Shown piece after piece: positions 42,432-51,926 of a stretch of 64,000 nucleotides of DNA; within the stretch, counting starts at the first letter, position 1, and the number at the start of each line of letters is the position of its first letter. The stretch is from Candidatus Blautia faecigallinarum (lineage in GTDB: Bacteria > Bacillota > Clostridia > Lachnospirales > Lachnospiraceae): positions 1 to 64,000 of the forward strand of contig DXBU01000016.1 of the NCBI GenBank assembly GCA_019116385.1, given 5' to 3'. The notes under the pieces are model-generated. The model did not search any database. It was given only the letters and a program-made list of their open reading frames with translations, and had not been told where the DNA came from. A program made the position numbers and the translations under genes.

Positions 42432-43457
42432 ATGAAAGGAAAACATAGGATAAATAAAGAGATCCTGCTGATGGCCGCGGCGCTGACGATCACAGTAATG
42501 TTTATTTTTATCTTGTCTTCCTATTACGGAAGGATCATGAAGGACGTGGAGGTGGCCGCGGACGAACTGAGCCAGACCTATCAGTATCAGTATGAGATGA
42601 TCGTGGATAACCGGAACTTGACCTTCTGGCAGGCTGTATATGAAAACGCCAGCGAAAAGGCCAGGGAAAAGGGCGCGGTTCTGGAACTGAAGGGCCTGGA
42701 GACCGGGGAGGATTACGACAAGGCGGACTATATGGATATGAGCATCGCCGCCCAGGTGGACGGCATCATCCTGGAGTATAACGGCGAAGAAGGAATGCAG
42801 GAAAAGATCGACGAGGCTGTGGAAGCGGGGATCCCTGTGGTGACCATCGTAAACGACGCTACCCAGAGCCTTCGCCAGTCCTTTGTGGGGATCAACGACT
42901 ACCAGCTTGGACAGGTATATGGGGCCCAGGTGGCGGAGCTTCTGGACGAGGATACGGAAAGTGTGCTGATCCTTCTGAACTGGGAACAGGATCTGGGGCA
43001 GAACCAGCTCTATGCCCAGATCAACAGCGCCCTGGAAAAAAAGGTGGGCGGAAAGCGCAGGATCAAGATCCATTCCCGGAATTTTATGTCTCAGAGCCAG
43101 TTTGACACAGAGGAAGAGCTGCGGGCTATTTTCCAGGCGCCGGAGGGGCCGCCCCAGATCCTGGTGTGTATGGATGAGATGACCACAGAATGCGCCTACC
43201 AGACCATGATCGATTTTAATATGGTGGATCAGGTAAAGATCATAGGATACTATACCTCAAAGACGATCATGGACGCGGTGGAAAAGGATCTGATCCCTGT
43301 GACCATGAGTATGGACGTGGAACAGATCGGTACCTACAGCATCGAGGCCCTGACGGAATTCTGGGAGGTGGGACGGACCAACTCCTATTATCCTGTGGAT
43401 CTTGATGTGATAACCAAAGAAAACTGGGAAGAACAGGAAGAACAGTATGAAGAATAA
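42432..43457 (+). CDS. Membrane-tethered periplasmic-binding-protein-like sensor subunit
   Basis: This 341-aa protein has one N-terminal membrane helix (about 9-30) with no cleavage or lipidation site, then a type I periplasmic binding domain (Peripla_BP_4 type). Landmarks are FWQAVYENASEKAREKGA, IAAQVDGIILEYNG, GIPVVTIVNDA and VKIIGYYTSK. It overlaps the histidine kinase gene by 11 bp. The arrangement suggests that it binds sugar outside the cell and passes the signal to the kinase rather than feeding a transporter. AGGAAGGG precedes the ATG; earlier in-frame starts lack such a site. Confidence 0.85.
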   Translation: MKGKHRINKEILLMAAALTITVMFIFILSSYYGRIMKDVEVAADELSQTYQYQYEMIVDNRNLTFWQAVYENASEKAREKGAVLELKGLETGEDYDKADYMDMSIAAQVDGIILEYNGEEGMQEKIDEAVEAGIPVVTIVNDATQSLRQSFVGINDYQLGQVYGAQVAELLDEDTESVLILLNWEQDLGQNQLYAQINSALEKKVGGKRRIKIHSRNFMSQSQFDTEEELRAIFQAPEGPPQILVCMDEMTTECAYQTMIDFNMVDQVKIIGYYTSKTIMDAVEKDLIPVTMSMDVEQIGTYSIEALTEFWEVGRTNSYYPVDLDVITKENWEEQEEQYEE

Positions 43458-44949
43458 AAACAGGATCCTCCGGTGGAAGGACCGGTCCCTTGCCGTAAAA
43501 GTGCTCTGCCAGGTGGCTATGGTGGCGGTGATCCTTTTTTCCACGAATATGCTGACCTATTTTCAGGTAAACAGGACCATGCAGACGCTGGACTCCGTAT
43601 ATGCCAGCAATGTGGACATCACAGAGCTGGCGGAGTCGCTGGAAGACGTGCAGACGAGCATGTACAGCTATCTTACGGTGAAGACCTCCGATACACTGGA
43701 GAATTATTTCCGCTGCGAGGAAAGATATAAGAGGCTCTCAGAGCGGCTGAACGACCAGATCACGGAGAATCCGGTAAAGCTTCTGGAACGGAATATCCGC
43801 CGGATGTCGGAGACCTATCTGGGAGAAACCGCGGAGACCGTCCAGGCAAAGCGCGGCAGGAATGTGGAAAAATATAAGGATTATTACGAAGAATGTCTGA
43901 AGATGTACCGGTACCTGAATTCCTATATCGCGGACCTGAACGGACAGCAGTTTAAAAACAATTCAGCCAGTTACCAGACTCTGCGGCAGGCGATCCTGTT
44001 CCTGGAGGCGGTAAGCTCCATCATGCTGATCCTGATCATGGGCGTGTGTACCCTGATGCTTTATTACATGGTCAAGAACGTTTCGGCCCCTCTTCGGGGG
44101 CTTGCGGCAACCGCGAAGCTGGTAGGCCAGGCGAACTTTAACGTGAAAATGCCGCCCACCGATGCGGAAGACGAGGTGGGCGTACTGACCAGAGCCTTTA
44201 ATACCATGGTCTCCAGCCTGGAGGAGTACGTGAAGCTGACAAAGGAAAACATGGAAAAAGAACAGAAAATGGTGGAGCGGGAGCTCCTTATGGAAACCCA
44301 TCTGAAAGAGGCTCAGCTAAGGTACCTCCAGTCCCAGATCAATCCGCATTTTCTGTTCAATTCCCTGAATGCGGGGGCGCAGCTTGCCATGATGGAGGAT
44401 GCGGAGAAAACCAGCATTTTTGTGGAGCGCATGGCGGAATTTTTCCGCTACAATGTAAAAAAAGGAAACGAGGACGCCACTCTCGGGGAGGAAGTGGAGG
44501 CGGTGGAAAACTACATTTATATCCTGAATGTACGTTTCGCCGGCGACATCCACTATACCGCAGATGTGGACGAATCTGTGCTGGACTATAAGACGCCAAG
44601 CCTGATCCTCCAGCCCATTGTGGAAAACGCGGTAAACCACGGGATACGGAACATTGAGCGGGAAGGGACGATCCATCTTGAGATCAGGGACGCAGGAGAA
44701 TATGTCCGCATCAGCGTGAAGGACAACGGAAAAGGGATCTCCCGGGAGCGTATCGCCCAGATCCAAAAGGGAGAGATCCACAGCAGGGAAACGCCGGGAG
44801 ATTCTACAGGGATCGGCATGAATAATGTGATCAGCAGGCTGGAGCTGTATTATAAACAGAAAGACCTTCTTACCATAGAAAGTGAAGGGGAGGATAAGGG
44901 AACCGAGGTGGTGATCCGTATCCCGAAGCACACAGGGGAAGAAGTCTGA
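43447..44949 (+). CDS. YesM/LytS-type sensor histidine kinase
   Basis: This 500-aa kinase has two membrane helices (about 18-38 and 185-207) flanking an extracellular helical domain of about 145 residues. A HAMP segment (about 208-262) follows. The His_kinase motif SQINPHFLFNSLN contains phospho-acceptor His301. An ATPase domain has ENAVNHGI, KDNGKGIS and STGIGMNNVISRL. With no Cache domain visible, ligand detection may come from the tethered binding protein encoded just before it. It is followed by its AraC-type regulator. Confidence 0.92.
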   Translation: MKNKNRILRWKDRSLAVKVLCQVAMVAVILFSTNMLTYFQVNRTMQTLDSVYASNVDITELAESLEDVQTSMYSYLTVKTSDTLENYFRCEERYKRLSERLNDQITENPVKLLERNIRRMSETYLGETAETVQAKRGRNVEKYKDYYEECLKMYRYLNSYIADLNGQQFKNNSASYQTLRQAILFLEAVSSIMLILIMGVCTLMLYYMVKNVSAPLRGLAATAKLVGQANFNVKMPPTDAEDEVGVLTRAFNTMVSSLEEYVKLTKENMEKEQKMVERELLMETHLKEAQLRYLQSQINPHFLFNSLNAGAQLAMMEDAEKTSIFVERMAEFFRYNVKKGNEDATLGEEVEAVENYIYILNVRFAGDIHYTADVDESVLDYKTPSLILQPIVENAVNHGIRNIEREGTIHLEIRDAGEYVRISVKDNGKGISRERIAQIQKGEIHSRETPGDSTGIGMNNVISRLELYYKQKDLLTIESEGEDKGTEVVIRIPKHTGEEV

Positions 44950-44976
44950 AACAGGATGGACAGGAGAGGAAAAGAG

Positions 44977-46572
44977 ATGTATCGTATTTTACTTGCAGAC
45001 GATGAAGGCATTATGCTGGAATCACTGAAAAGCATTATCCGAAGCAACTATGGGAGCGAATGTGAGATCGCCTGTGCCAAGACCGGAAGAGCGGTGGTGG
45101 AACAGGTGGAATCCTTTCGGCCGGACATTGCCTTTGTGGATATCCAGATGCCGGGATTAAACGGGATCCAGGCCATCAAAGAGGTCCGCAAGTTCAACAA
45201 CAGCGTTATTTTCGTCATCATCACGGCCTATGACAAGTTCACCTATGCCCGGGAGGCCATCAACCTTGGGGTCATGGAGTACCTGACCAAGCCGATCAAT
45301 AAGAAAAAATTTCTTCAGGTGTGTACGGAGGCCATGCAGAAGGTGGACGAGAGCAGGCAGAAGCGCAGCGATGATCTGAAGATCAGAGAAAAGCTGGAGA
45401 TCGTCATTCCGATCCTTGAGTCCGGCTATATATACAACCTTCTCCTGCAGGATGATTTCCATACATACGAGGACAATTATAAAGAGCTTTTAAACATCCA
45501 GGAAAACTATGCTTTTATGGCGGTGGCAGAATTCGGGGACAGCGTGGAAAACGGGATCCTGACAAACGCGGTGGGGGCCAGCGTGCGGGCCAGCAAATTT
45601 TATCCCGAGTTCCGGGAGATCGCCAAAGGCTTTTTCCAATGTATGGTAGGGCCTGTGATGGGAAACCGCATCGTGCTCCTGGTCCCTCATGAGAAGGAAA
45701 AAACGGAATACGAGGAACGTGTGGAGATCCTGACCAGGATGCGCAATATGATCCATAAGCTGGAAAACCGCATCGACTGTAAATTCCGGGCAGGGATCGG
45801 CAGAGTCTGCACCCTGGAAAACGCCAGGGAATCCTATACGGAGGCTCTGCGTGCCCTTCGGGAGAGCAGCAACCATGTGGTACATATCAACGATATCCCC
45901 CTGAACCAGGAATACGACGGGGAGTATCCGCTGGATCTGGAAAACCGGTACTGTCAGAGGGCTATGGAAGCGGATTACACCGGCGCGTCCCAGGCGGCGG
46001 ACCAGTTTTTTGACTGGATGCTGAAGAATTATGAAAACTACAGGGAAGATATAGAGATCAAGGTCCTGGAGCTTGTGATGCGGATCGAATACAAGGCCTT
46101 TTTTAAAGGAGGCGTCAAATACGGCTTCCGCTACCGGGAAAATTATCTGAAGGAGATCCGGGGGTGCAGGGATTACGGGGAGCTGCGCGCCTGGTTCCTG
46201 GAAAGGACCGAGGACGTATGCCGGGGAATGGCCACCAATAAAGCAAAGGAAGCGGAGTCGGTGGTGGAGAAAGCAAAGGCGTACATGAAAGAAAATTACC
46301 AGAAGGATATTTCCCTGGACGACGTATCCAGGATGGTGGATATCAGCCCGTATTATTTCAGCAAGCTGTTTAAACAGGAACAGGGCGAAGGGTTCCTGGA
46401 ATATCTCACCGGAGTCCGGATGAGCGCGGCGCGGGAGTTTCTGAGGAACCAGAACTACAGCATTAAAGAGGTATGCTCCATGTGCGGATACAGCGATCCC
46501 AATTATTTCAGCAGGATCTTTAAGCGTTATGAAGGGGTCACGCCCAGTGAGTACAGAGAAAGGTTGGGATGA
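44977..46572 (+). CDS. YesN-type response regulator with AraC DNA-binding domain
   Basis: This 531-aa regulator has a receiver domain (1-120) with LLADDEG acidic residues, phospho-acceptor Asp55 in FVDIQMPG, and TAYD and KPI signature residues. A long middle region follows. Two helix-turn-helix motifs sit at the C-terminus (about 435-530): ISLDDVSRMVDISPYYFSKLF and VCSMCGYSDPNYFSRIFKRY in part. The start at 44977 follows AGGAGAGG; seven upstream codons of the open frame are unlikely. The 4-nt overlap with the next binding-protein gene indicates coupling. Confidence 0.92.
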   Translation: MYRILLADDEGIMLESLKSIIRSNYGSECEIACAKTGRAVVEQVESFRPDIAFVDIQMPGLNGIQAIKEVRKFNNSVIFVIITAYDKFTYAREAINLGVMEYLTKPINKKKFLQVCTEAMQKVDESRQKRSDDLKIREKLEIVIPILESGYIYNLLLQDDFHTYEDNYKELLNIQENYAFMAVAEFGDSVENGILTNAVGASVRASKFYPEFREIAKGFFQCMVGPVMGNRIVLLVPHEKEKTEYEERVEILTRMRNMIHKLENRIDCKFRAGIGRVCTLENARESYTEALRALRESSNHVVHINDIPLNQEYDGEYPLDLENRYCQRAMEADYTGASQAADQFFDWMLKNYENYREDIEIKVLELVMRIEYKAFFKGGVKYGFRYRENYLKEIRGCRDYGELRAWFLERTEDVCRGMATNKAKEAESVVEKAKAYMKENYQKDISLDDVSRMVDISPYYFSKLFKQEQGEGFLEYLTGVRMSAAREFLRNQNYSIKEVCSMCGYSDPNYFSRIFKRYEGVTPSEYRERLG

Positions 46573-47645
46573 AAATGAAAAGATGGAAAGGGGTTTTTGC
46601 GGCGTTTCTCTGTATCTGCCTTTTGCTTGCCGGATGCGGCAGGAGGGAAGAGGAAGCTCCGGCCTCTCAGGAGGCGGAAGGCAGCAGTGTTGAGGGCGGA
46701 GAAGTAAAGATCGGACTGAGCTTCGACTCCTTTGTGATCGAAAGATGGATCCGTGACAGGGATGTCTTTGTGGATACCGCAAAGAAACTGGGAGCCTCTG
46801 TAAATGTGCAGAACGCAAACGGCAATGTGGAGGAGCAGATCTCTCAGATCGAGTATCTGATCGGAAGGGATATCGACGTGCTGGTGGTGGTCGCCGCAGA
46901 CTGCGAGGCCCTTACAGAGGTCATGGAAGAGGCAAAGGCGGCGGGGATCAAGACCCTCTCTTATGACCGGCTGATCCTGAACGCAGGTACGGATCTTTAT
47001 GTTTCCTTTGACAATAAGGCGGTGGGCACCCTGATGGCCAAGGCGCTTAAGAATGCCATCCCCGACGGCGGCGATATTTTTATGATCCAGGGTGCGGAGG
47101 AAGACAATAATGTAAAGCTGGTCCGGGAAGGCTTTGAGGAAGAGCTGGAAGGCAGCAATCTGAACGTGGTCTATCAGGCGAACTGCGCGGGATGGCTGGC
47201 GGAGCAGGCGGTGGAGTATCTGGACGAGGCCCTGCAGGAATTCCCGGATGTAAAAGGGATCATGTGCGGAAACGACGACATTGCCTCCCAGGTGGTCCGG
47301 GTACTGGCGGAGCACCGTCTGGCAGGCAAGGTGCAGGTGGTAGGACAGGACGGAGACCTGGCGGCCTGTCAGAGGATCGTGGAAGGGACCCAGACCATGA
47401 CGGCCTTTAAGTCTGTAGAGCTTCAGGCAAAGGTCGCGGCCCGCTATGCCGTAAATATGGCAAAGGGAGAGGAGCTGGAGCGGATCAACAGCAGCATAAA
47501 CGACGGCAGTGAGGAGATCCCTTTCTGCAAGCTTCAGCCCATTGCTGTTACAAGTAAAAATATGGATGAGATCATTATCGACGCAGGTTTTCACTCAGAA
47601 GAGGATGTGTATCTCAACGTAATGAAGGAACAGGAGGAACCTTAA
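46569..47645 (+). CDS. Sugar-binding lipoprotein (XylF/ChvE-like)
   Basis: This 358-aa lipoprotein (CLLLAGC, Cys23) has a type I binding fold with KIGLSFDSFVIERW, EQISQIEYLIGRDIDVLVV, LSYDRLILNAGTD and a GQDGD hinge motif. It resembles xylose/glucose-type binding proteins and the ChvE homologue at 47815. Its position at the end of the two-component operon, rather than with the ABC genes, suggests either a signal-capturing role or an alternative binding protein for the MmsAB transporter. A terminator follows. Confidence 0.87.
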   Translation: MKMKRWKGVFAAFLCICLLLAGCGRREEEAPASQEAEGSSVEGGEVKIGLSFDSFVIERWIRDRDVFVDTAKKLGASVNVQNANGNVEEQISQIEYLIGRDIDVLVVVAADCEALTEVMEEAKAAGIKTLSYDRLILNAGTDLYVSFDNKAVGTLMAKALKNAIPDGGDIFMIQGAEEDNNVKLVREGFEEELEGSNLNVVYQANCAGWLAEQAVEYLDEALQEFPDVKGIMCGNDDIASQVVRVLAEHRLAGKVQVVGQDGDLAACQRIVEGTQTMTAFKSVELQAKVAARYAVNMAKGEELERINSSINDGSEEIPFCKLQPIAVTSKNMDEIIIDAGFHSEEDVYLNVMKEQEEP

Positions 47646-47667
47646 AGTCAATAGGAAATTTTTGTTG

Positions 47668-47706
47668 CAAAAATGTCTTGCTTTTGGCAGGGCATTTTTG
47701 TTTTTC
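47668..47706 (+). terminator. Terminator of the sensing operon
   Basis: CAAAAATG (47668-47675) pairs with CATTTTTG (47693-47700), followed by TTTTTC. Confidence 0.78.
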
Positions 47707-47750
47707 TGAAAAATATCCGATATGTCAGCAACTATGTCCTGTATCCCCTA

Positions 47751-47759
47751 TGCTACAAT
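47751..47759 (+). promoter_or_regulatory. Extended -10 promoter of the chvE-mmsAB operon
   Basis: TGCTACAAT (47751-47759) has the extended TGN motif but no good -35. That is what is expected of a promoter needing an activator such as the AraC-type regulator. Confidence 0.5.
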
Positions 47760-47814
47760 GATACCATCAAAAAGGGCGGAGGCAACCGCCTGAAAGGAAA
47801 CGGAGGAAAATAAA

Positions 47815-48882
47815 ATGAAAAGAAAGTTATTTGCAGCAGTTCTCTGCGCATCCATGGTAGCCGGAACATTAGTGGTTCCTACCGCTGTACATGCAGAAGA
47901 GAGCAAAGGCCTTATCGGCGTGGCAATGCCTACCCAGGATCTCCAGAGATGGAACCAGGACGGCGAGAACATGAAGAAAGAGCTGGAAGCAAAAGGCTAT
48001 GAAGTAGACCTTCAGTATGCCGGCAACGACGTTGCTACTCAGGTTTCCCAGATCGAAAACATGATCGCAAACGGAGACCAGCTTCTGGTTATCGCTTCCA
48101 TCGAGGGCGACTCCCTTGGGACCGTTCTTGCACAGGCAAAGGAAAATGAGATCCCGGTTATCGCTTATGACCGTCTGATCATGAACACAGACGCAGTTTC
48201 CTACTACGCAACATTCGATAACTATCTGGTTGGAAAGACACAGGGCGAATATATCGTGGACGCTCTGGATCTGGAAAACACAGACGGACCTTACAACATT
48301 GAGTTTGTAACAGGCGACCCTGGCGACAATAACGTAAACTTCTTCTTCGGCGGCGCTATGGACGTTCTTCAGCCATACATCGACGAGGGCAAACTGGTTG
48401 TTCCTTCCGGACAGATGACCAAGGATGAGGTTGCTACTGTAAACTGGGCGACAGAGACCGCACAGGCAAGATTCGAGAACATCCTTTCTTCCTACTATGC
48501 AGACGGAACAAATCTGGATGCAGTCCTTGCTTCCAACGACTCTACCGCACTGGGCGTTGCAAACGCACTTGCTGCAAACTACACAGGAGAATATCCGGTG
48601 ATCACCGGACAGGACTGTGACGTTGCAAATATGCCGAACATCATCGACGGCAAGCAGGCTATGTCCGTATTCAAGGATACCCGTACACTGGCATCCAAGG
48701 TTGTTGAAATGGTTGACGCGATCATGACAGGCGGCGAGGCTCCTGTAAATGATACAGAGTCCTATGACAATGGAACAGGCATCATCCCGTCCTACCTTTG
48801 CGAGCCGGTTGCAGTAACCGCTGACAACTATAAGGAACTGCTGATCGATTCCGGTTACTATACCGAGGACCAGTTCGAATAA
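47815..48882 (+). CDS. chvE: Multiple monosaccharide ABC transporter substrate-binding protein
   Basis: This 355-aa exported protein has a Sec signal peptide likely cleaved after VHA (about residue 27), not a lipobox. The mature part has LIGVAMPTQDLQRWNQDG, TQVSQIENMIANG, VIAYDRLIMNTDAVSYYATFDN in part, and a TGQDCD hinge. It matches the ChvE class that binds glucose, galactose, arabinose or xylose. How it stays at the cell is unclear in a Gram-positive without lipidation; the wall or binding to the permease could retain it. It begins the transporter operon. Confidence 0.88.
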   Translation: MKRKLFAAVLCASMVAGTLVVPTAVHAEESKGLIGVAMPTQDLQRWNQDGENMKKELEAKGYEVDLQYAGNDVATQVSQIENMIANGDQLLVIASIEGDSLGTVLAQAKENEIPVIAYDRLIMNTDAVSYYATFDNYLVGKTQGEYIVDALDLENTDGPYNIEFVTGDPGDNNVNFFFGGAMDVLQPYIDEGKLVVPSGQMTKDEVATVNWATETAQARFENILSSYYADGTNLDAVLASNDSTALGVANALAANYTGEYPVITGQDCDVANMPNIIDGKQAMSVFKDTRTLASKVVEMVDAIMTGGEAPVNDTESYDNGTGIIPSYLCEPVAVTADNYKELLIDSGYYTEDQFE

Positions 48883-48972
48883 AAATTCAGCAACGCTTTC
48901 TTACAGGCGGGCCGGCGCGCCCGCCTGTTGATTTTGAACGTGATATAAGAAAAAAGTTTGGAGGGAGAAATT

Positions 48973-50511
48973 TTGGCAAAGATACTGTTGGAAATGAAGA
49001 ATATCACCAAAACATTCCCCGGTGTAAAAGCGCTAGACAATGTGAATCTTAAGGTGGAAGAAGGAGAGATCCACGCGCTGGTAGGAGAAAACGGCGCTGG
49101 AAAATCTACCCTGATGAATGTCCTTTCGGGGATCTATCCCCATGGCACCTATGAAGGCGACATCATATATAACGGGGAAGTGTGCAGCTTCCATGATATT
49201 AAGGACAGCGAGGGAAAAGGAATCGTCATTATCCATCAGGAACTGGCTTTGATCCCCTATATGACCATCGGGGAGAATATGTTCCTGGGCAACGAACGTG
49301 GAAAAAGTTTCGCCATCAACTGGGATGAAACCTATGGAATGGCAGAAAAATATATCAGACAGGTGGGCCTTACAGAGCCTGCCAGAACCTATATCAAAGA
49401 CATCGGAGTAGGAAAGCAGCAGCTTGTGGAGATCGCAAAAGCACTGGCAAAGAACGCTAAGCTCCTGATCCTGGACGAGCCCACTTCATCCTTAAATGAA
49501 TCAGACTCCCAGGCACTCCTGGATCTGATGCTGAAGCTGAAAAAAGAGGGGCTGACCTCCATCATCATTTCCCATAAATTAAACGAGGTTTCCTATGTGG
49601 CGGATAAGATCACGGTCATCCGCGACGGCTCCACCATCGAAACCCTGACCAAGGGAGTGGACGATTTTTCAGAGGAACGGATCATCAAGGGAATGGTAGG
49701 ACGTGAGATCGCAGACCGTTTCCCAAAGAGACAGGGCGTAAAGATCGGCGGCGTCAGCATGGAGGTAAAAAACTGGACCGTATACCATCCGCTGTATTCG
49801 GAGAGAAAAGTTGTAGACAACGTATCCCTGTACGTGCGCAAAGGAGAGGTCGTGGGGATCTCCGGACTGATGGGAGCCGGACGTACGGAGCTTGCCATGA
49901 GTATTTTCGGAAAAAGCTACGGCACAAATATCAGCGGTTCCCTTTCTCTGAACGGAAAGGAAGTACACTTAAAGAATGCCCGTGACGCCATCAACCATAA
50001 GCTGGCATACGTGACAGAGGACCGTAAGGGCGACGGCCTGATCCTGAGCAACTCCATCAAAAACAACACCAGCCTGGCAAACCTGGGCGGGATCAGCAAA
50101 AACGGGATCATTGATTCCGACAAGGAATATGCTGTTGCGGTAGAATATAAAGAAAAGCTGAAAACCAAATGTCCCACAGTGGAGCAGAACGTAGGCAACC
50201 TGAGCGGCGGAAACCAGCAGAAGGTACTGCTGGCGAAATGGATGTTCGCGGATCCGGACGTGCTGATCCTGGACGAGCCTACCAGAGGTATCGACGTGGG
50301 TGCGAAATACGAGATCTACTGCATCATCAACAATCTGGTGGCGGCAGGAAAATCAGTCATCATGATTTCCTCGGAGCTTCCGGAGGTACTGGGCATGTCA
50401 GACCGTATCTATGTCATGAACGAGGGAAAGATCGCCGGAGAATTAAGCGCCGCAGAAGCCTCTCAGGAAAAGATCATGACATGTATTATGAAGTCAAGCA
50501 AAGGAGAGTAA
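48973..50511 (+). CDS. mmsA: Multiple monosaccharide ABC transporter ATP-binding protein
   Basis: This 512-aa protein has two ABC domains. The first has [19 protein letters not shown] and the [14 protein letters not shown] signature. The second has a degenerate Walker [10 protein letters not shown], a canonical [14 protein letters not shown] and [10 protein letters not shown], as usual for sugar importers of this type. The start is TTG at 48973, 5 nt after GGAGGGAG, giving [15 protein letters not shown], which fits the family; upstream codons lie inside the ribosome binding site. It is 3 nt from mmsB. Confidence 0.93.
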   Translation: MAKILLEMKNITKTFPGVKALDNVNLKVEEGEIHALVGENGAGKSTLMNVLSGIYPHGTYEGDIIYNGEVCSFHDIKDSEGKGIVIIHQELALIPYMTIGENMFLGNERGKSFAINWDETYGMAEKYIRQVGLTEPARTYIKDIGVGKQQLVEIAKALAKNAKLLILDEPTSSLNESDSQALLDLMLKLKKEGLTSIIISHKLNEVSYVADKITVIRDGSTIETLTKGVDDFSEERIIKGMVGREIADRFPKRQGVKIGGVSMEVKNWTVYHPLYSERKVVDNVSLYVRKGEVVGISGLMGAGRTELAMSIFGKSYGTNISGSLSLNGKEVHLKNARDAINHKLAYVTEDRKGDGLILSNSIKNNTSLANLGGISKNGIIDSDKEYAVAVEYKEKLKTKCPTVEQNVGNLSGGNQQKVLLAKWMFADPDVLILDEPTRGIDVGAKYEIYCIINNLVAAGKSVIMISSELPEVLGMSDRIYVMNEGKIAGELSAAEASQEKIMTCIMKSSKGE

Positions 50512-50514
50512 GCA

Positions 50515-51699
50515 ATGGATAAAGCAAAACTTAAAGCCGGTTTTCAAAAATATACAATGATCATTGTACTTATTTTGGTAACCCTTTTCTTTACATGGGG
50601 AACCCAGGGCAAGATCCTTTTTCCGCAGAATATCAATAACCTGATTTCCCAGAACGCATATGTGTTCATACTGGCCACAGGTATGCTGCTGTGTATCCTG
50701 ACAGGAGGAAACATCGACCTTTCCGTAGGATCCGTAGTATGCTTTGTCGGCGCATTGTGCGGTATCTTTATGGAAAATATGAATCTGCCGGACGGAGTGG
50801 CCATTATCCTGGCCCTGGTGATCGGCGCGCTGATCGGCGCATGGCAGGCATTCTGGATCGCCTATGTGCGGATCCCGCCATTTATCGTGACACTGGCGGG
50901 CATGCTTATGTTCCGAGGTCTGTCCAACGTGGTGCTGGCAGGAAAAACCCTTCCCATCAAGTCGGAGACCTTCGTAAAGATGTTCGGCGGCGGCGCCAAC
51001 TGCTATATCCCGGACTTTTTAGGGGGCGGCGAGGGCATGAACCGGGTTGCCCTGGCTGTGGGTATTCTTGTAAGCCTTGTGTATGCGGCGGCGACTATGC
51101 GGGGATATCTGAACAGAAAGAAAAACGGATATGAGACAGGCAGCGCGGCAGGCATCTATGGAAAAATGATCGTAGTGATCGTAGTGGTCATGGCTGTGTG
51201 CGTAAAGCTGGCACAGTATAAAGGTATTCCTACCTCTCTGATCTGGGTGCTCCTTGTGGTCCTGGTATATGGCTATATCACCAGCAAGACAACGGTGGGA
51301 CGTCATTTCTATGCGGTAGGAGGAAACGAAAAAGCAACGAAGCTGTCCGGTATCAATACAAACCGAGTATATTTTATCGCTTATACCAATATGGGCTTCC
51401 TTGCAGGCCTTGCAGGTCTTCTCACCGTTGCCCGTATGACTTCGGCGCAGCCTACATACGGACAGAACTATGAGATGGACGCTATCGGTTCCTGTTTCAT
51501 CGGCGGTGCTTCCGCATACGGCGGTACCGGTACGGTTCCCGGAGTTATCATCGGCGCCGTTCTGATGGGTATCATCAACCAGGGTATGAGTATCATGGGT
51601 ACAGATCAGAACATGCAGAAGGTAGTAAAGGGCCTTGTGCTTCTGGCAGCGGTTATCTTTGATGTTGTGAGCAAGAGAAAATCCTTTATCGCGAAATAA
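50515..51699 (+). CDS. mmsB: Multiple monosaccharide ABC transporter permease
   Basis: This 394-aa BPD_transp_2 permease has about ten membrane segments. Landmarks are ILTGGNIDLSVGS, IPPFIVTLAGMLMFRGL, a VGRHFYAVGGNEKATKLSGI loop and GSCFIGGASAYGGTGTVPG. A longer polar loop near 200-225 is typical of the MmsB/GguB group. AAGGAGAG precedes the ATG. Tandem hairpins follow. Confidence 0.92.
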   Translation: MDKAKLKAGFQKYTMIIVLILVTLFFTWGTQGKILFPQNINNLISQNAYVFILATGMLLCILTGGNIDLSVGSVVCFVGALCGIFMENMNLPDGVAIILALVIGALIGAWQAFWIAYVRIPPFIVTLAGMLMFRGLSNVVLAGKTLPIKSETFVKMFGGGANCYIPDFLGGGEGMNRVALAVGILVSLVYAAATMRGYLNRKKNGYETGSAAGIYGKMIVVIVVVMAVCVKLAQYKGIPTSLIWVLLVVLVYGYITSKTTVGRHFYAVGGNEKATKLSGINTNRVYFIAYTNMGFLAGLAGLLTVARMTSAQPTYGQNYEMDAIGSCFIGGASAYGGTGTVPGVIIGAVLMGIINQGMSIMGTDQNMQKVVKGLVLLAAVIFDVVSKRKSFIAK

Positions 51700-51707
51700 A
51701 CAAAATG

Positions 51708-51770
51708 AAAAATCTTATAAAAAGATTTTTGGGAAACGGACTGCCGGCGGCTTCGGCAGTCCGTTTTTAA
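51708..51770 (+). terminator. Tandem terminators after mmsB
   Basis: The first hairpin is AAAAATCTT/AAGATTTTT (51708-51730). The second is AAACGGACTGCCG/CGGCAGTCCGTTT (51734-51766), with T residues after it. Both arms are perfect. Confidence 0.9.
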
Positions 51771-51926
51771 CATAAAAGCAGGAGTTTTAACAATACCAGG
51801 AAATATTTTACCCAGATTTAGCAATTTAAGGAAGATGATTTTATACACGTCTGCTATAGTAAACCTGTCAAAAGACACTTGATTTGAATTTAGGGAAAAG
51901 AATTAAGTAAGAAGGAGACAAGCAAA

